DNA of 6,321 bases, from the NCBI GenBank assembly GCA_902362775.1, contig CABIXV010000004.1, positions 146,369 through 152,689 on the forward strand, in the 5' to 3' direction. Positions within the stretch are counted from its first letter, which is position 1. Each line of letters starts with the position of its first letter. Below the pieces are notes generated by a model. The model searched no databases, was not told the origin of the DNA, and saw nothing but the letters and a program-made list of their open reading frames with translations. The position numbers and the translations under genes are program-made. This DNA comes from Clostridiales bacterium (GTDB lineage: Bacteria > Bacillota > Clostridia > Oscillospirales > Oscillospiraceae). This document shows positions 1 through 5,324 of this stretch, piece after piece.

Positions 1-67
1 CCCGCCTTGTTGTGAAGCGAAGGAGAATGGGGCAGCGGCACAAAGAGATGGCCGGCCCAGCTTCCGC

Positions 68-1258
68 TCAGTGATTCGCCATTCGATAGATGGCCAGGAT
101 GTCGTCGTGGTCCAGCACCCGGAAGGTGCCGATGGTCCGGGTCCCGAAGAAGGTACAGCGGCGGGTCAGCTCCTCCAGCTCCTTCTCAGACTGGAGGCCG
201 CAGCCCAACTCAGAGAAGCAGGTGGGCATATCCAAAGAGTGAAAGAAATCCACAGTCGCATCGATGGCGGATAAAGCCAGCTCTCGCTCTGTGCGGCCGG
301 TGGGGTCCAATCCCCAGACCTTGACACCGAACCGGGCGAAGCGGGACACATCGGCATCCAGACAGTAGCGGGCCCAGCTGCCCCAAACGGCAGACAGGGT
401 GGCACCGTGGGCAGAATCGAACCGGGCACTAAGCTCATGGCCCAGTTGATGGGGGGCAAAGTCCTTCTTCCCGCCCAGACCAGTCAGGCCGTTGTGGGAC
501 AGGGAACCGGCCCACATCAGTTCACTCATGGCCTGGTAGTCGCCGGGATGGTCCATGGCTCGCCGGCCGCTGGAAATGACCACTCGAAGCAGCCCCTCCG
601 CCAGCTCGTCGGTGAGTTGGTTGGTGGTGATGGGATTGAAATAGCGGTCCATGGTGTGCGACATGATGTCCACCACGCCACAGGCCACCTGATAGCGGGG
701 CAGGGTGGCGGTGAGATCGGGGTTTAGGATGGCAAACCGGGGACGGTGCAGATCGGAACCAAGCCCTCGCTTTTCCAGGGTGTCATCCTTGGTCAGAACG
801 GCGGAGTCGCTGCTCTCGCTGCCGGCCGCGGGAATGGTCAATACCACCCCCACAGGCAGGGACCGCTCCAGAGGGACCTTTTTCATCCACAGGTCATCCC
901 ACAGGTCCAGCTCCGGATTGGCGACTCCATCGGCGATGGCCTTAGCCGTGTCGATGACGCTGCCACCTCCAATGGCCAGCAGAAAGTTGGCCTGAAAAGC
1001 CTCCGCCCGCTGGATGCCGGATAATACCAGACTGAGTCTGGGATTTGGCTTTACACCACCCAGCGTGTCGTAGGACAGCCCGCTCTGCTCCAGAGAGGCC
1101 AGGACCCGACTCAGCAGCCCGCTTTTGACAGCGCTCTGGCCGCCATAGACCACCAGCACCCGGGAGCCCCCTCGGCGGGCGATCTGCTCTCCAACCTGCT
1201 CCTCAGTACCACGCCCGAAAATAATCTGTGTAGGGGAATAAAATTGAAAGGCTTCCAT
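68..1258 (-). CDS. Iron-dependent alcohol dehydrogenase (YqhD/butanol dehydrogenase type)
   Basis: Predicted cytosolic NAD(P)H-dependent reductase that interconverts aldehydes and primary alcohols, 396 aa (family usually about 385-390). It aligns over its whole length with E. coli YqhD and clostridial butanol dehydrogenases from memory: the FYSPTQIIFGRG opening, the GGVKPNPR segment, the dinucleotide-binding GGGSVIDTAK at residues 97-106, and TIPAAGSESS at 141-150. The four metal ligands are all present at family spacing: D197, H201, H270 and H284. The N-terminal half is the Rossmann-like domain and the C-terminal half the helical metal domain. Start: the ATG at 1258 has AGGAG at 1270-1266, 7 nt upstream; an upstream in-frame ATG at 1309 adds 17 residues that do not fit the family and lies inside the preceding gene. 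It is the last visible gene of the glpK operon, 11 bp after the 96-aa gene. Odd point: the YGGGS turn near the cofactor is YGGQS here (residues 38-42). Substrate cannot be read from sequence. Confidence -1.
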   Translation of the reverse strand: MEAFQFYSPTQIIFGRGTEEQVGEQIARRGGSRVLVVYGGQSAVKSGLLSRVLASLEQSGLSYDTLGGVKPNPRLSLVLSGIQRAEAFQANFLLAIGGGSVIDTAKAIADGVANPELDLWDDLWMKKVPLERSLPVGVVLTIPAAGSESSDSAVLTKDDTLEKRGLGSDLHRPRFAILNPDLTATLPRYQVACGVVDIMSHTMDRYFNPITTNQLTDELAEGLLRVVISSGRRAMDHPGDYQAMSELMWAGSLSHNGLTGLGGKKDFAPHQLGHELSARFDSAHGATLSAVWGSWARYCLDADVSRFARFGVKVWGLDPTGRTERELALSAIDATVDFFHSLDMPTCFSELGCGLQSEKELEELTRRCTFFGTRTIGTFRVLDHDDILAIYRMANH

Positions 1259-1269
1259 TGTCTCTCTCC

Positions 1270-1560
1270 TTATTCTTCGTTTACTATCGCGGCCTGCTCC
1301 TCCAGCCACTGGACGGTCTGCTCCAGCCCCTCCCCGCTAAGGGGGAAAGAGGCGGTGGAACAGATATGGCTCAACGCTTTGGTCAGCGGACCCCTCCAGA
1401 ACTCTATGTCCAGGGTGGTATGAGAGGGTGCGTCAGGGGTATCTGAGGCAGCTTCGTGGGTCACGGGCTGAATAAAAAAGCGGGCCTGTCCTTTACTGCC
1501 ATACCAGGTATTGCCATTCTCCCAGAATAGCAGGGTAGGGATTTCAATAGGGGGTAACAT
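1270..1560 (-). CDS. Conserved-looking hypothetical protein, 96 aa
   Basis: I do not recognise a family. The protein is 96 aa, acidic overall, with no signal peptide or membrane segment. It reads as a small globular fold: a strand-rich N-terminal half (LLFWENGNTWYG, residues 10-21; ARFFIQP, 26-32), a polar His/Asp/Thr-rich middle (35-50), a second strand with Trp (LDIEFWRGPL, 50-59), and a helix at the end (GEGLEQTVQWLEEQA, 76-90). Start: the ATG at 1560 has AGGAG at 1573-1569, 8 nt away; a longer frame reaching 1668 would overlap the GNAT gene and its first 36 residues look like shadow translation. Its stop TAA (1272-1270) overlaps the ribosome binding site of the alcohol dehydrogenase, so the two are probably translated in a coupled way. 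The tight operon position and well-placed ribosome binding site make it likely real. Its role is unknown. Confidence -1.
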   Translation of the reverse strand: MLPPIEIPTLLFWENGNTWYGSKGQARFFIQPVTHEAASDTPDAPSHTTLDIEFWRGPLTKALSHICSTASFPLSGEGLEQTVQWLEEQAAIVNEE

Positions 1561-1582
1561 AGGTATCACTCCTGCCTGTGGT

Positions 1583-1607
1583 ATCCGCCCCTTCTTACAG
1601 GGCGGAT
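1583..1607 (-). repeat. Hairpin at the GNAT stop codon
   Basis: ATCCGCCC (1583-1590) and GGGCGGAT (1600-1607) form a perfect 8-bp stem with a 9-nt loop that contains the GNAT stop codon (1597-1595). No T run follows on the minus strand, so it is not a clear terminator. It may tune stability or translation between the GNAT and 96-aa genes. Confidence -1.
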
Positions 1608-2188
1608 TCAATGAAATGATGGTCGTGGGCTTCCCAATATTTTTTGTACTGCCGGTCTGTCTGCCCATCCAAGTTCAACTGATACATCCGAAAGACAACC
1701 GGCATGTTCTTAGGCTGCCACCACTCCTCATAGGTGTATTGATATTTCATGCCGAGATTTTGCATCACGCCGCCGCTCCGGGGATTGTTCCGGTCGTGGG
1801 TGGCGGTGATATAAGGAATGCCATCCGCTCTCAACCGCTGTATAACGGCCTTGCAGGCTTCGGTAATGATGCCCTGATGCCAAAACTCATTGCGAAGGCC
1901 GTACCCTAGGTCGTGGCTGTCGTCCATAGCCGCGTTGACGTATCCCACAGGTATGTCGTCGGAGCGGAAACAAACGGCATACCGGTAGCCCCGCTCCTGT
2001 CCATAGGAGGCCGCATACCGCTCCAGGAAAAAAGATCTGGCCTCCTCCATGGTATGCAGCGGGTACCAGGGCAGAAACCGGTTTGCTTCTTCATCACGGA
2101 AAATAGAGAAAAGGGCATCCAGGTCGTTTTGTGTAAATTTCCTCAGGATTAGGCGCTCTGTCTCCAGCCGTGGCGTATTTAAGCCCAT
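1595..2188 (-). CDS. GNAT family N-acetyltransferase (RimJ/RimL-like, Acetyltransf_3)
   Basis: Predicted cytosolic acetyl-CoA-dependent N-acetyltransferase, 197 aa. It opens with the RimJ-like signature LETERLILRKFTQND (residues 8-22). Next come the central strand IPVGYVNAA (79-87), LGYGLRNEFWHQGIITEA (94-111), which holds the acetyl-CoA pyrophosphate loop of the Q-x-x-G-x-G/A type (here the Q105-G106-I-I stretch), and NNPRSGGVMQNLGMKY (134-149), the usual NxxS...LGM segment. The tail is His-rich (HDHHFIESAL). Start: the ATG at 2188 lies 1 nt after the glpK stop, and the GGGAGG at 2206-2201 inside the glpK end is 12 nt upstream, slightly long, so translation is likely coupled to glpK. The sequence resembles a GNAT type widespread in gut Clostridia, but the acceptor is unknown. 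It could act on ribosomal protein N-termini, an amino acid or an antibiotic; nothing visible decides. Confidence -1.
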   Translation of the reverse strand: MGLNTPRLETERLILRKFTQNDLDALFSIFRDEEANRFLPWYPLHTMEEARSFFLERYAASYGQERGYRYAVCFRSDDIPVGYVNAAMDDSHDLGYGLRNEFWHQGIITEACKAVIQRLRADGIPYITATHDRNNPRSGGVMQNLGMKYQYTYEEWWQPKNMPVVFRMYQLNLDGQTDRQYKKYWEAHDHHFIESAL

Positions 2189-2189
2189 G

Positions 2190-3683
2190 TCAATCGTGTT
2201 CCTCCCAGTCCAAGCTGCGTCCTACGGCCTTGTGCCAGCCGCGCAGCAGCCGCTGCCTGGTATCTGCCTCCATATGCGGGTCGTACCGCTGATCCAGGGT
2301 GCGCAGGGCACGGATTTGGTCTAGATCCCGCCATACCCCCACAGCCAGGCCGGCCAGATAGGCCGCGCCAAGAGCGGTGGTCTCCCGGATGGCCGGCCGG
2401 CAGACGGATTTGTTCAGAATATCAGCCTGGAACTGCATTAGAAAACGGTCCCTGCTGGCCCCGCCATCAGCATTCAGCTCCCGAAGGGCAATCCCAGTGT
2501 CCTTTTCCATGGCATCCACCAAGTCCGCCACCTGATAGGCGATAGACTCCTGTGCCGCCCGGATGATATGGTCACGGGTGGTGCCCCGGGTCAGTCCCAC
2601 CAGGGCACCCCGTGCGTACATATCCCAGTGGGGAGCACCCAGGCCGGTGAAGGCCGGGACGAGATAGACCCCGCCGGTATCCGGAACCTTGGAGGCGTAA
2701 TACTCCGCGTCTCGGGCCTCCGAGATGAAGCGCAGCTCGTCCCGGATCCACTGGATGACGGCGCCGCCTACGAATACGGAGCCCTCCAGAGCGTACTGGA
2801 CCTTTCCGCCCAAGCCGATGGCGATGGTAGACAACAGCCCGTTCCGGCTTCGGCACAACTGGTCACCGGTGTTCATCAGAAGAAAACAGCCGGTGCCGTA
2901 GGTGTTTTTCGCCTGACCGGAGGAGAAGCAGGTCTGACCGAAGAGGGCGGCCTGTTGGTCGCCGGCGATGCCAGAGATGGGTACCTCCACCCCCTGGAGA
3001 TTGACAGTGCCGTACACTTCACTGGAGTCTCGGACCTGGGGCAGCATGGAGATGGGGATGTCCAGGGTGCGGCAGATACGGGTGTCCCAGCAGAGGTTTT
3101 GGATGTCATAGAGCATGGTACGGCTTGCGTTGGTCCGGTCGGTGACATGGACCTTTCCACCCGTCAGCTTCCACACCAGCCAACTGTCCACCGTACCGAA
3201 GAGCAGATCGCCCGCCTGGGCCCGTTCCCAGGCTCCCTCTACATGCTCCAGTATCCATTTGACCTTGGTGGCGGAGAAGTAGGCGTCAATGAGCAGTCCC
3301 GTGCGGTCCTGAATATACTGGGTGAGTTCCTTGTCCTTTTTCAGCTTCTCACACAGAGGGGCGGTGCGGCGGCACTGCCACACGATGGCGTTGTAAACCG
3401 GCCGCCCGGTATGTCTATCCCACACGATGGCCGTTTCCCGCTGGTTTGTGATGCCGATAGCAGCCACCTCATCAGGAGAAACGCCGGCCTGGGCCAGCAC
3501 TTCGGTGAGGACGGAGTATTGACTGGACCAGATCTCCATGGGGTCATGCTCCACCCAGCCGGGCTGGGGGTATATCTGTGAAAATTCCCGCTGCGCCACC
3601 CCCGCGATATTCTGATCCTGATCGAAGAGAATGCAGCGGCTGCTGGTGGTGCCCTGGTCCAGGGCGATGACATATCGTTTCAT
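2190..3683 (-). CDS. glpK: Glycerol kinase
   Basis: ATP-dependent phosphorylation of glycerol to sn-glycerol 3-phosphate in the cytosol, the entry step of glycerol use. The protein is 497 aa, the normal length. It has the FGGY fold: phosphate-loop start [12 protein letters not shown] (5-16), WVEHDP (43-48), [10 protein letters not shown] (79-88), [13 protein letters not shown] (238-250), [14 protein letters not shown] (260-273) and the C-terminal [18 protein letters not shown] (404-421). Glycerol-contacting residues known from E. coli GlpK are present: R82, E83, W102, Y135, D242 and F267. Start: the ATG at 3683 has AGGGGAGG at 3698-3691, 7 nt upstream; an in-frame ATG at 3848 adds 55 residues that are intergenic sequence. 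It is first in a four-gene minus-strand operon with a clear promoter at 3712-3740. Odd point: the loop before VPISGIAG (residues 224-234) lacks the His that PTS HPr phosphorylates in many low-GC Gram-positive enzymes. No glpF or glpO/glpA neighbour is visible here. Confidence -1.
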   Translation of the reverse strand: MKRYVIALDQGTTSSRCILFDQDQNIAGVAQREFSQIYPQPGWVEHDPMEIWSSQYSVLTEVLAQAGVSPDEVAAIGITNQRETAIVWDRHTGRPVYNAIVWQCRRTAPLCEKLKKDKELTQYIQDRTGLLIDAYFSATKVKWILEHVEGAWERAQAGDLLFGTVDSWLVWKLTGGKVHVTDRTNASRTMLYDIQNLCWDTRICRTLDIPISMLPQVRDSSEVYGTVNLQGVEVPISGIAGDQQAALFGQTCFSSGQAKNTYGTGCFLLMNTGDQLCRSRNGLLSTIAIGLGGKVQYALEGSVFVGGAVIQWIRDELRFISEARDAEYYASKVPDTGGVYLVPAFTGLGAPHWDMYARGALVGLTRGTTRDHIIRAAQESIAYQVADLVDAMEKDTGIALRELNADGGASRDRFLMQFQADILNKSVCRPAIRETTALGAAYLAGLAVGVWRDLDQIRALRTLDQRYDPHMEADTRQRLLRGWHKAVGRSLDWEEHD

Positions 3684-3711
3684 GGGCGTCCCTCCCCTTG
3701 AATATGCTCTT

Positions 3712-3740
3712 ATTATGACAGAAAAACAGAGGGCTGTAAA
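3712..3740 (-). promoter_or_regulatory. Sigma-A-type promoter of the glpK operon
   Basis: Read on the minus strand: a -35 box TTTACA (3740-3735), a 17-nt spacer and a -10 box CATAAT (3717-3712), each one mismatch from consensus with ideal spacing. Transcription would start near 3705, giving a leader of about 22 nt before the glpK ATG, too short for a riboswitch or a GlpP-type antiterminator leader. Regulation, if any, should therefore act at or upstream of the promoter; an inverted repeat lies 20 bp upstream of the -35 box. Confidence -1.
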
Positions 3741-3759
3741 GACCGGAGCGGAAGAGGAG

Positions 3760-3780
3760 GGCCTGCCCATTTGACAGGCC
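3760..3780. repeat. Inverted repeat in the divergent intergenic region
   Basis: GGCCTG (3760-3765) and CAGGCC (3775-3780) form a perfect 6-bp dyad around a 9-nt centre. It lies upstream of the glpK -35 box, where an activator or repressor could bind. No T tract follows on either strand, so a terminator is unlikely. Function is unproven. Confidence -1.
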
Positions 3781-3781
3781 G

Positions 3782-3793
3782 CGCACAGGTGCG
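3782..3793. repeat. Short perfect dyad CGCACAGGTGCG (possible operator)
   Basis: CGCAC and GTGCG are separated by 2 nt. The loop is too short for an RNA hairpin, so if it matters it would be as a protein-binding site. It overlaps the possible sigma-K-like -35 element of the collagen-like gene. A chance dyad is also possible at this length. Confidence -1.
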
Positions 3794-3811
3794 TTGATTC
3801 AGCATAGGATG
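3784..3811 (+). promoter_or_regulatory. Possible sigma-K-like (mother-cell, late sporulation) promoter
   Basis: CAC (3784-3786) followed 16 nt later by CATAGGATG (3803-3811) resembles the Bacillus sigma-K pattern mAC-N16-CATAnnnTA, with only the last base off. Transcription would start near 3817, about 43 nt before the ATG at 3860. The match is short and was found by eye; support comes mainly from the downstream gene being a BclA-like spore-surface protein, a class made under sigma-K in Bacillus. A weaker sigma-A alternative is TTGACA (3771-3776) with TTGATT (3794-3799). Confidence -1.
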
Positions 3812-3814
3812 GAA

Positions 3815-3839
3815 TGTGGCATCGCCACACCCATTTTTT
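3815..3839 (+). terminator. Weak hairpin plus T6 in the leader of the collagen-like gene
   Basis: TGTGGC (3815-3820), loop ATC and GCCACA (3824-3829) form a perfect 6-bp stem, then CCCA and six T (3834-3839). It looks like a small intrinsic terminator or attenuator just before the ribosome binding site. The stem is short and the T run starts 4 nt late, so it would be inefficient. It may block readthrough into the gene from upstream, or be chance. Confidence -1.
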
Positions 3840-3859
3840 ACCGTGCAAAGGAGCGTCTT

Positions 3860-5236
3860 ATGAGAAGATACTGTGCTTCTGAGTGGGAGCAGAATCGCCG
3901 GGACGGCGTGGTCGCCTATCTGAACGGCGGCACCAGCTCCAGCTGCGGCTGTGGCTGCGGTCAGTCCGGCTCTACTTCCTGCTGCCCCACTCCTTGTCCT
4001 CCCCCTTGCCCGCCTCCCTGCCCCTGTCCTCCTCCCTTCCCGTCCATGGTAGGCCCCACCGGGCCGACCGGACCCCAGGGCTATCCTGGTCCCGTTGGTC
4101 CCACTGGCCCCACCGGACCTCAGGGAATCCCCGGCCCAGCCGGCGTTACTGGCCCCGCTGGTCCTGCTGGCCCTGCTGGCGCGACTGGCGCTACGGGTGC
4201 AACTGGTGCCACCGGAGCTACCGGCGCCCAGGGCCCCGCCGGCCCGACCGGCCCGACCGGTCCCACTGGTCCTGCTGGCCCTGCCGGCGCAACCGGTGCC
4301 ACTGGTGCTACTGGCGCTCAGGGTCCCGCCGGCCCCGTCGGTCCCACCGGCCCCGCTGGCGAGGGGCTGGAAACTGTGACCACATTCGCGCTAGGCACAC
4401 CCTATGCCCAGGGGGACTTTGTGACCTATAACGGCAGCCTGTACCGGGCCCGGATCGCCAATCCCAGCGGTACTCCCGGCACATCCGCTGACTTTGAGTT
4501 GGTGTCTGTCCAAGGCCCTACCGGCCCCACGGGTCCTGTAGGGGCGACTGGAGCCACCGGGGCCACTGGCGCTGCCGGAGCGGCCGGCGCTACTGGCCCA
4601 ACTGGCCCTGCCGGCCCTGCGGGTGCCGCTGGTCCTGCGGGCCCGACCGGCCCGACTGGTCCAACTGGCGCTGCTGGTGCTGCTGGCGCTACCGGAGCTA
4701 CCGGAGCGGAAGGCCCCACCGGGCCGACTGGCCCGACTGGTCCTGCCGGCCCTGCCGGCGCAACTGGTGCCGCCGGAGCCACAGGCGCGGAAGGTCCTAC
4801 CGGGCCCACTGGACCGGCTGGAGCAGCCCCCGCGCTGAACGCGCTCTACGCCACCAATGTGGGGTCCCAGACCCTGGCAACCACCGGCGATGACGTCAGC
4901 TTCGACACCAATCAGGTGGAGGAGGGAACCGCCATCACCCATACCACGAGCACGGCCACCTTCACCCTGGGAGAAACCGGTATCTACCGGGTCTCTTACT
5001 CGGTGGTGGCGACCAATACAAGCTCTACTGGTACTGTGGGCGTGGAGCTGGAGAACAACTCTACCCCTGTCCCTGGGAGCGAGAGCCAGGCCACCATTTC
5101 CACTACCAATGATCTGGCCACTCTGGCGGCCAGTGTCCTGGTGAACGTCACCGGGACGGCTACCATTACCCTGACCTCCACAGAGAACAACGTGACTCTG
5201 ACCGAGGCCGGGATCGTAATCCAGAAGCTGAACTGA
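3860..5236 (+). CDS. BclA-like collagenous spore-surface (exosporium) protein
   Basis: Likely trimeric filament protein of the spore outer surface, 458 aa. Domains in order: head 1-63 with ten Cys (5, 29, 31, 33, 41, 42, 46, 50, 54, 56) and a Pro-rich run; collagen block 1, 34 Gly-X-Y triplets (65-166); a 49-aa module with spaced aromatics (170-218); collagen block 2, 35 triplets (219-323); C-terminal domain 324-458, beta-rich and Thr-rich, matching the BclA-C/TNF-like type ([18 protein letters not shown] near 365-382, ending GIVIQKLN) that trimerises and nucleates the triple helix. No Lys or Arg occurs in either collagen block, and 36 of 69 triplets carry Thr at Y. There is no Sec signal peptide or sortase motif, which fits assembly from the mother cell onto the spore. 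Start: the ATG at 3860 has AAAGGAG at 3847-3853, 6 nt away; an in-frame ATG at 3794 adds 22 unrelated residues. Alternative: a phage tail fibre, but no phage genes are nearby. Confidence -1.
   Translation: MRRYCASEWEQNRRDGVVAYLNGGTSSSCGCGCGQSGSTSCCPTPCPPPCPPPCPCPPPFPSMVGPTGPTGPQGYPGPVGPTGPTGPQGIPGPAGVTGPAGPAGPAGATGATGATGATGATGAQGPAGPTGPTGPTGPAGPAGATGATGATGAQGPAGPVGPTGPAGEGLETVTTFALGTPYAQGDFVTYNGSLYRARIANPSGTPGTSADFELVSVQGPTGPTGPVGATGATGATGAAGAAGATGPTGPAGPAGAAGPAGPTGPTGPTGAAGAAGATGATGAEGPTGPTGPTGPAGPAGATGAAGATGAEGPTGPTGPAGAAPALNALYATNVGSQTLATTGDDVSFDTNQVEEGTAITHTTSTATFTLGETGIYRVSYSVVATNTSSTGTVGVELENNSTPVPGSESQATISTTNDLATLAASVLVNVTGTATITLTSTENNVTLTEAGIVIQKLN
4052..4357 (+). repeat. Collagen block 1: 34 uninterrupted Gly-X-Y triplets
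   Basis: Residues 65-166 of the collagen-like protein. Triplets are mainly GPT, GPA and GAT, with a few GPQ, GAQ, GYP, GIP, GVT and GPV. Thr is at Y in 17 of 34. The five consecutive GAT triplets at 4178-4222 each use a different 9-mer. The block ends at a GEG and passes into the non-collagen module. Confidence -1.
4367..4513 (+). other. CBM5/12-like carbohydrate-binding module inserted between collagen blocks
   Basis: Residues 170-218 of the collagen-like protein. The pattern [16 protein letters not shown] (182-197), then N-P-S-G-T-P-G and ADFELVS (210-216), matches the chitin-binding-like CBM5/12 layout of Y-x-x-GD-x-V-x-Y-x-G-x-x-Y-x-A ... P ... W-x-x-V, with Phe in place of the closing Trp. 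Such modules bind polysaccharide in chitinases and in some phage tail proteins. Assignment is by pattern from memory, and sugar binding is inferred. Confidence -1.
4514..4828 (+). repeat. Collagen block 2: 35 uninterrupted Gly-X-Y triplets
   Basis: Residues 219-323 of the collagen-like protein. It uses GPT, GPA, GAT and GAA, with one GPV and two GAE, the only charged residues. Thr is at Y in 19 of 35. It joins the BclA-C-like domain directly at [10 protein letters not shown], as in other BclA proteins where the stalk abuts the trimerising head. Confidence -1.
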
Positions 5237-5259
5237 CCGAAAGACCCCAATGGGGCCTA

Positions 5260-5296
5260 AACAGGGCGGGCGGCACACCGTGCCGCCCGCCCTGTT
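5260..5296 (+). terminator. Perfect 17-bp hairpin after the collagen-like gene
   Basis: Arms 5260-5276 and 5280-5296 pair perfectly around the 3-nt loop ACC, and the stem is very GC-rich with an AACA/TGTT base. The tail (TGTT then CCTTAT) is only moderately T-rich, so termination may be partial. It lies 24 nt after the collagen stop and ends 15 nt before the ribosome binding site of the glycosyltransferase, leaving no room for a separate promoter between. It could act as a leaky terminator or a 3'-end stabiliser that lowers enzyme output relative to the structural protein. Confidence -1.
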
Positions 5297-5310
5297 CCTT
5301 ATCTGAAAGA

Positions 5311-5315
5311 GGAGG
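5311..5315 (+). promoter_or_regulatory. Ribosome binding site of the GTG-started glycosyltransferase
   Basis: GGAGG within AGAGGAGGG, 9 nt before the GTG at 5325. It decides the start in favour of 5325 over the in-frame GTG codons at 5331 and 5334, and over the internal ATG codons. Confidence -1.
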
Positions 5316-5324
5316 GCGAGCGCC

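Noticed and set aside
28..75. Short plus-strand frame starting with ATG after AAGGAGA
   Set aside because: Only 15 codons, ribosome binding site too close to the ATG, and it runs antisense into the end of the dehydrogenase gene.
1561..1668. 36-residue extension of the 96-aa protein
   Set aside because: It overlaps the GNAT coding end and hairpin; the ATG at 1560 has a well-spaced AGGAG.
2568..3581. 337-aa open frame on the plus strand
   Set aside because: It lies wholly antisense to glpK, whose motifs and catalytic residues are intact; the translation has no recognisable domain and no good ribosome binding site was seen.
3684..3848. 55-residue N-terminal extension of GlpK
   Set aside because: It covers the promoter and dyads; the family start and ribosome binding site place the start at 3683.
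4120..4302. Antisense frame that itself reads as Gly-Pro-Val/Gly-Pro-Ala collagen-like repeats
   Set aside because: GGC/GCC-type codons reverse-complement into Gly/Ala/Pro codons, so a mirror collagen pattern is expected; it has no head, tail or ribosome binding site.
4052..4828. CRISPR array or tandem DNA satellite
   Set aside because: The periodicity is 3 and 9 nt and follows Gly-X-Y coding; there are no spacers or constant direct repeats.
3860..5236. Prophage tail fibre as the identity of the collagen-like protein
   Set aside because: Collagen repeats and CBM-like modules do occur in tail fibres, but there is no phage gene nearby, the C-terminus is BclA-C-like, and the next gene is a glycosyltransferase. 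Kept only as a minor alternative.
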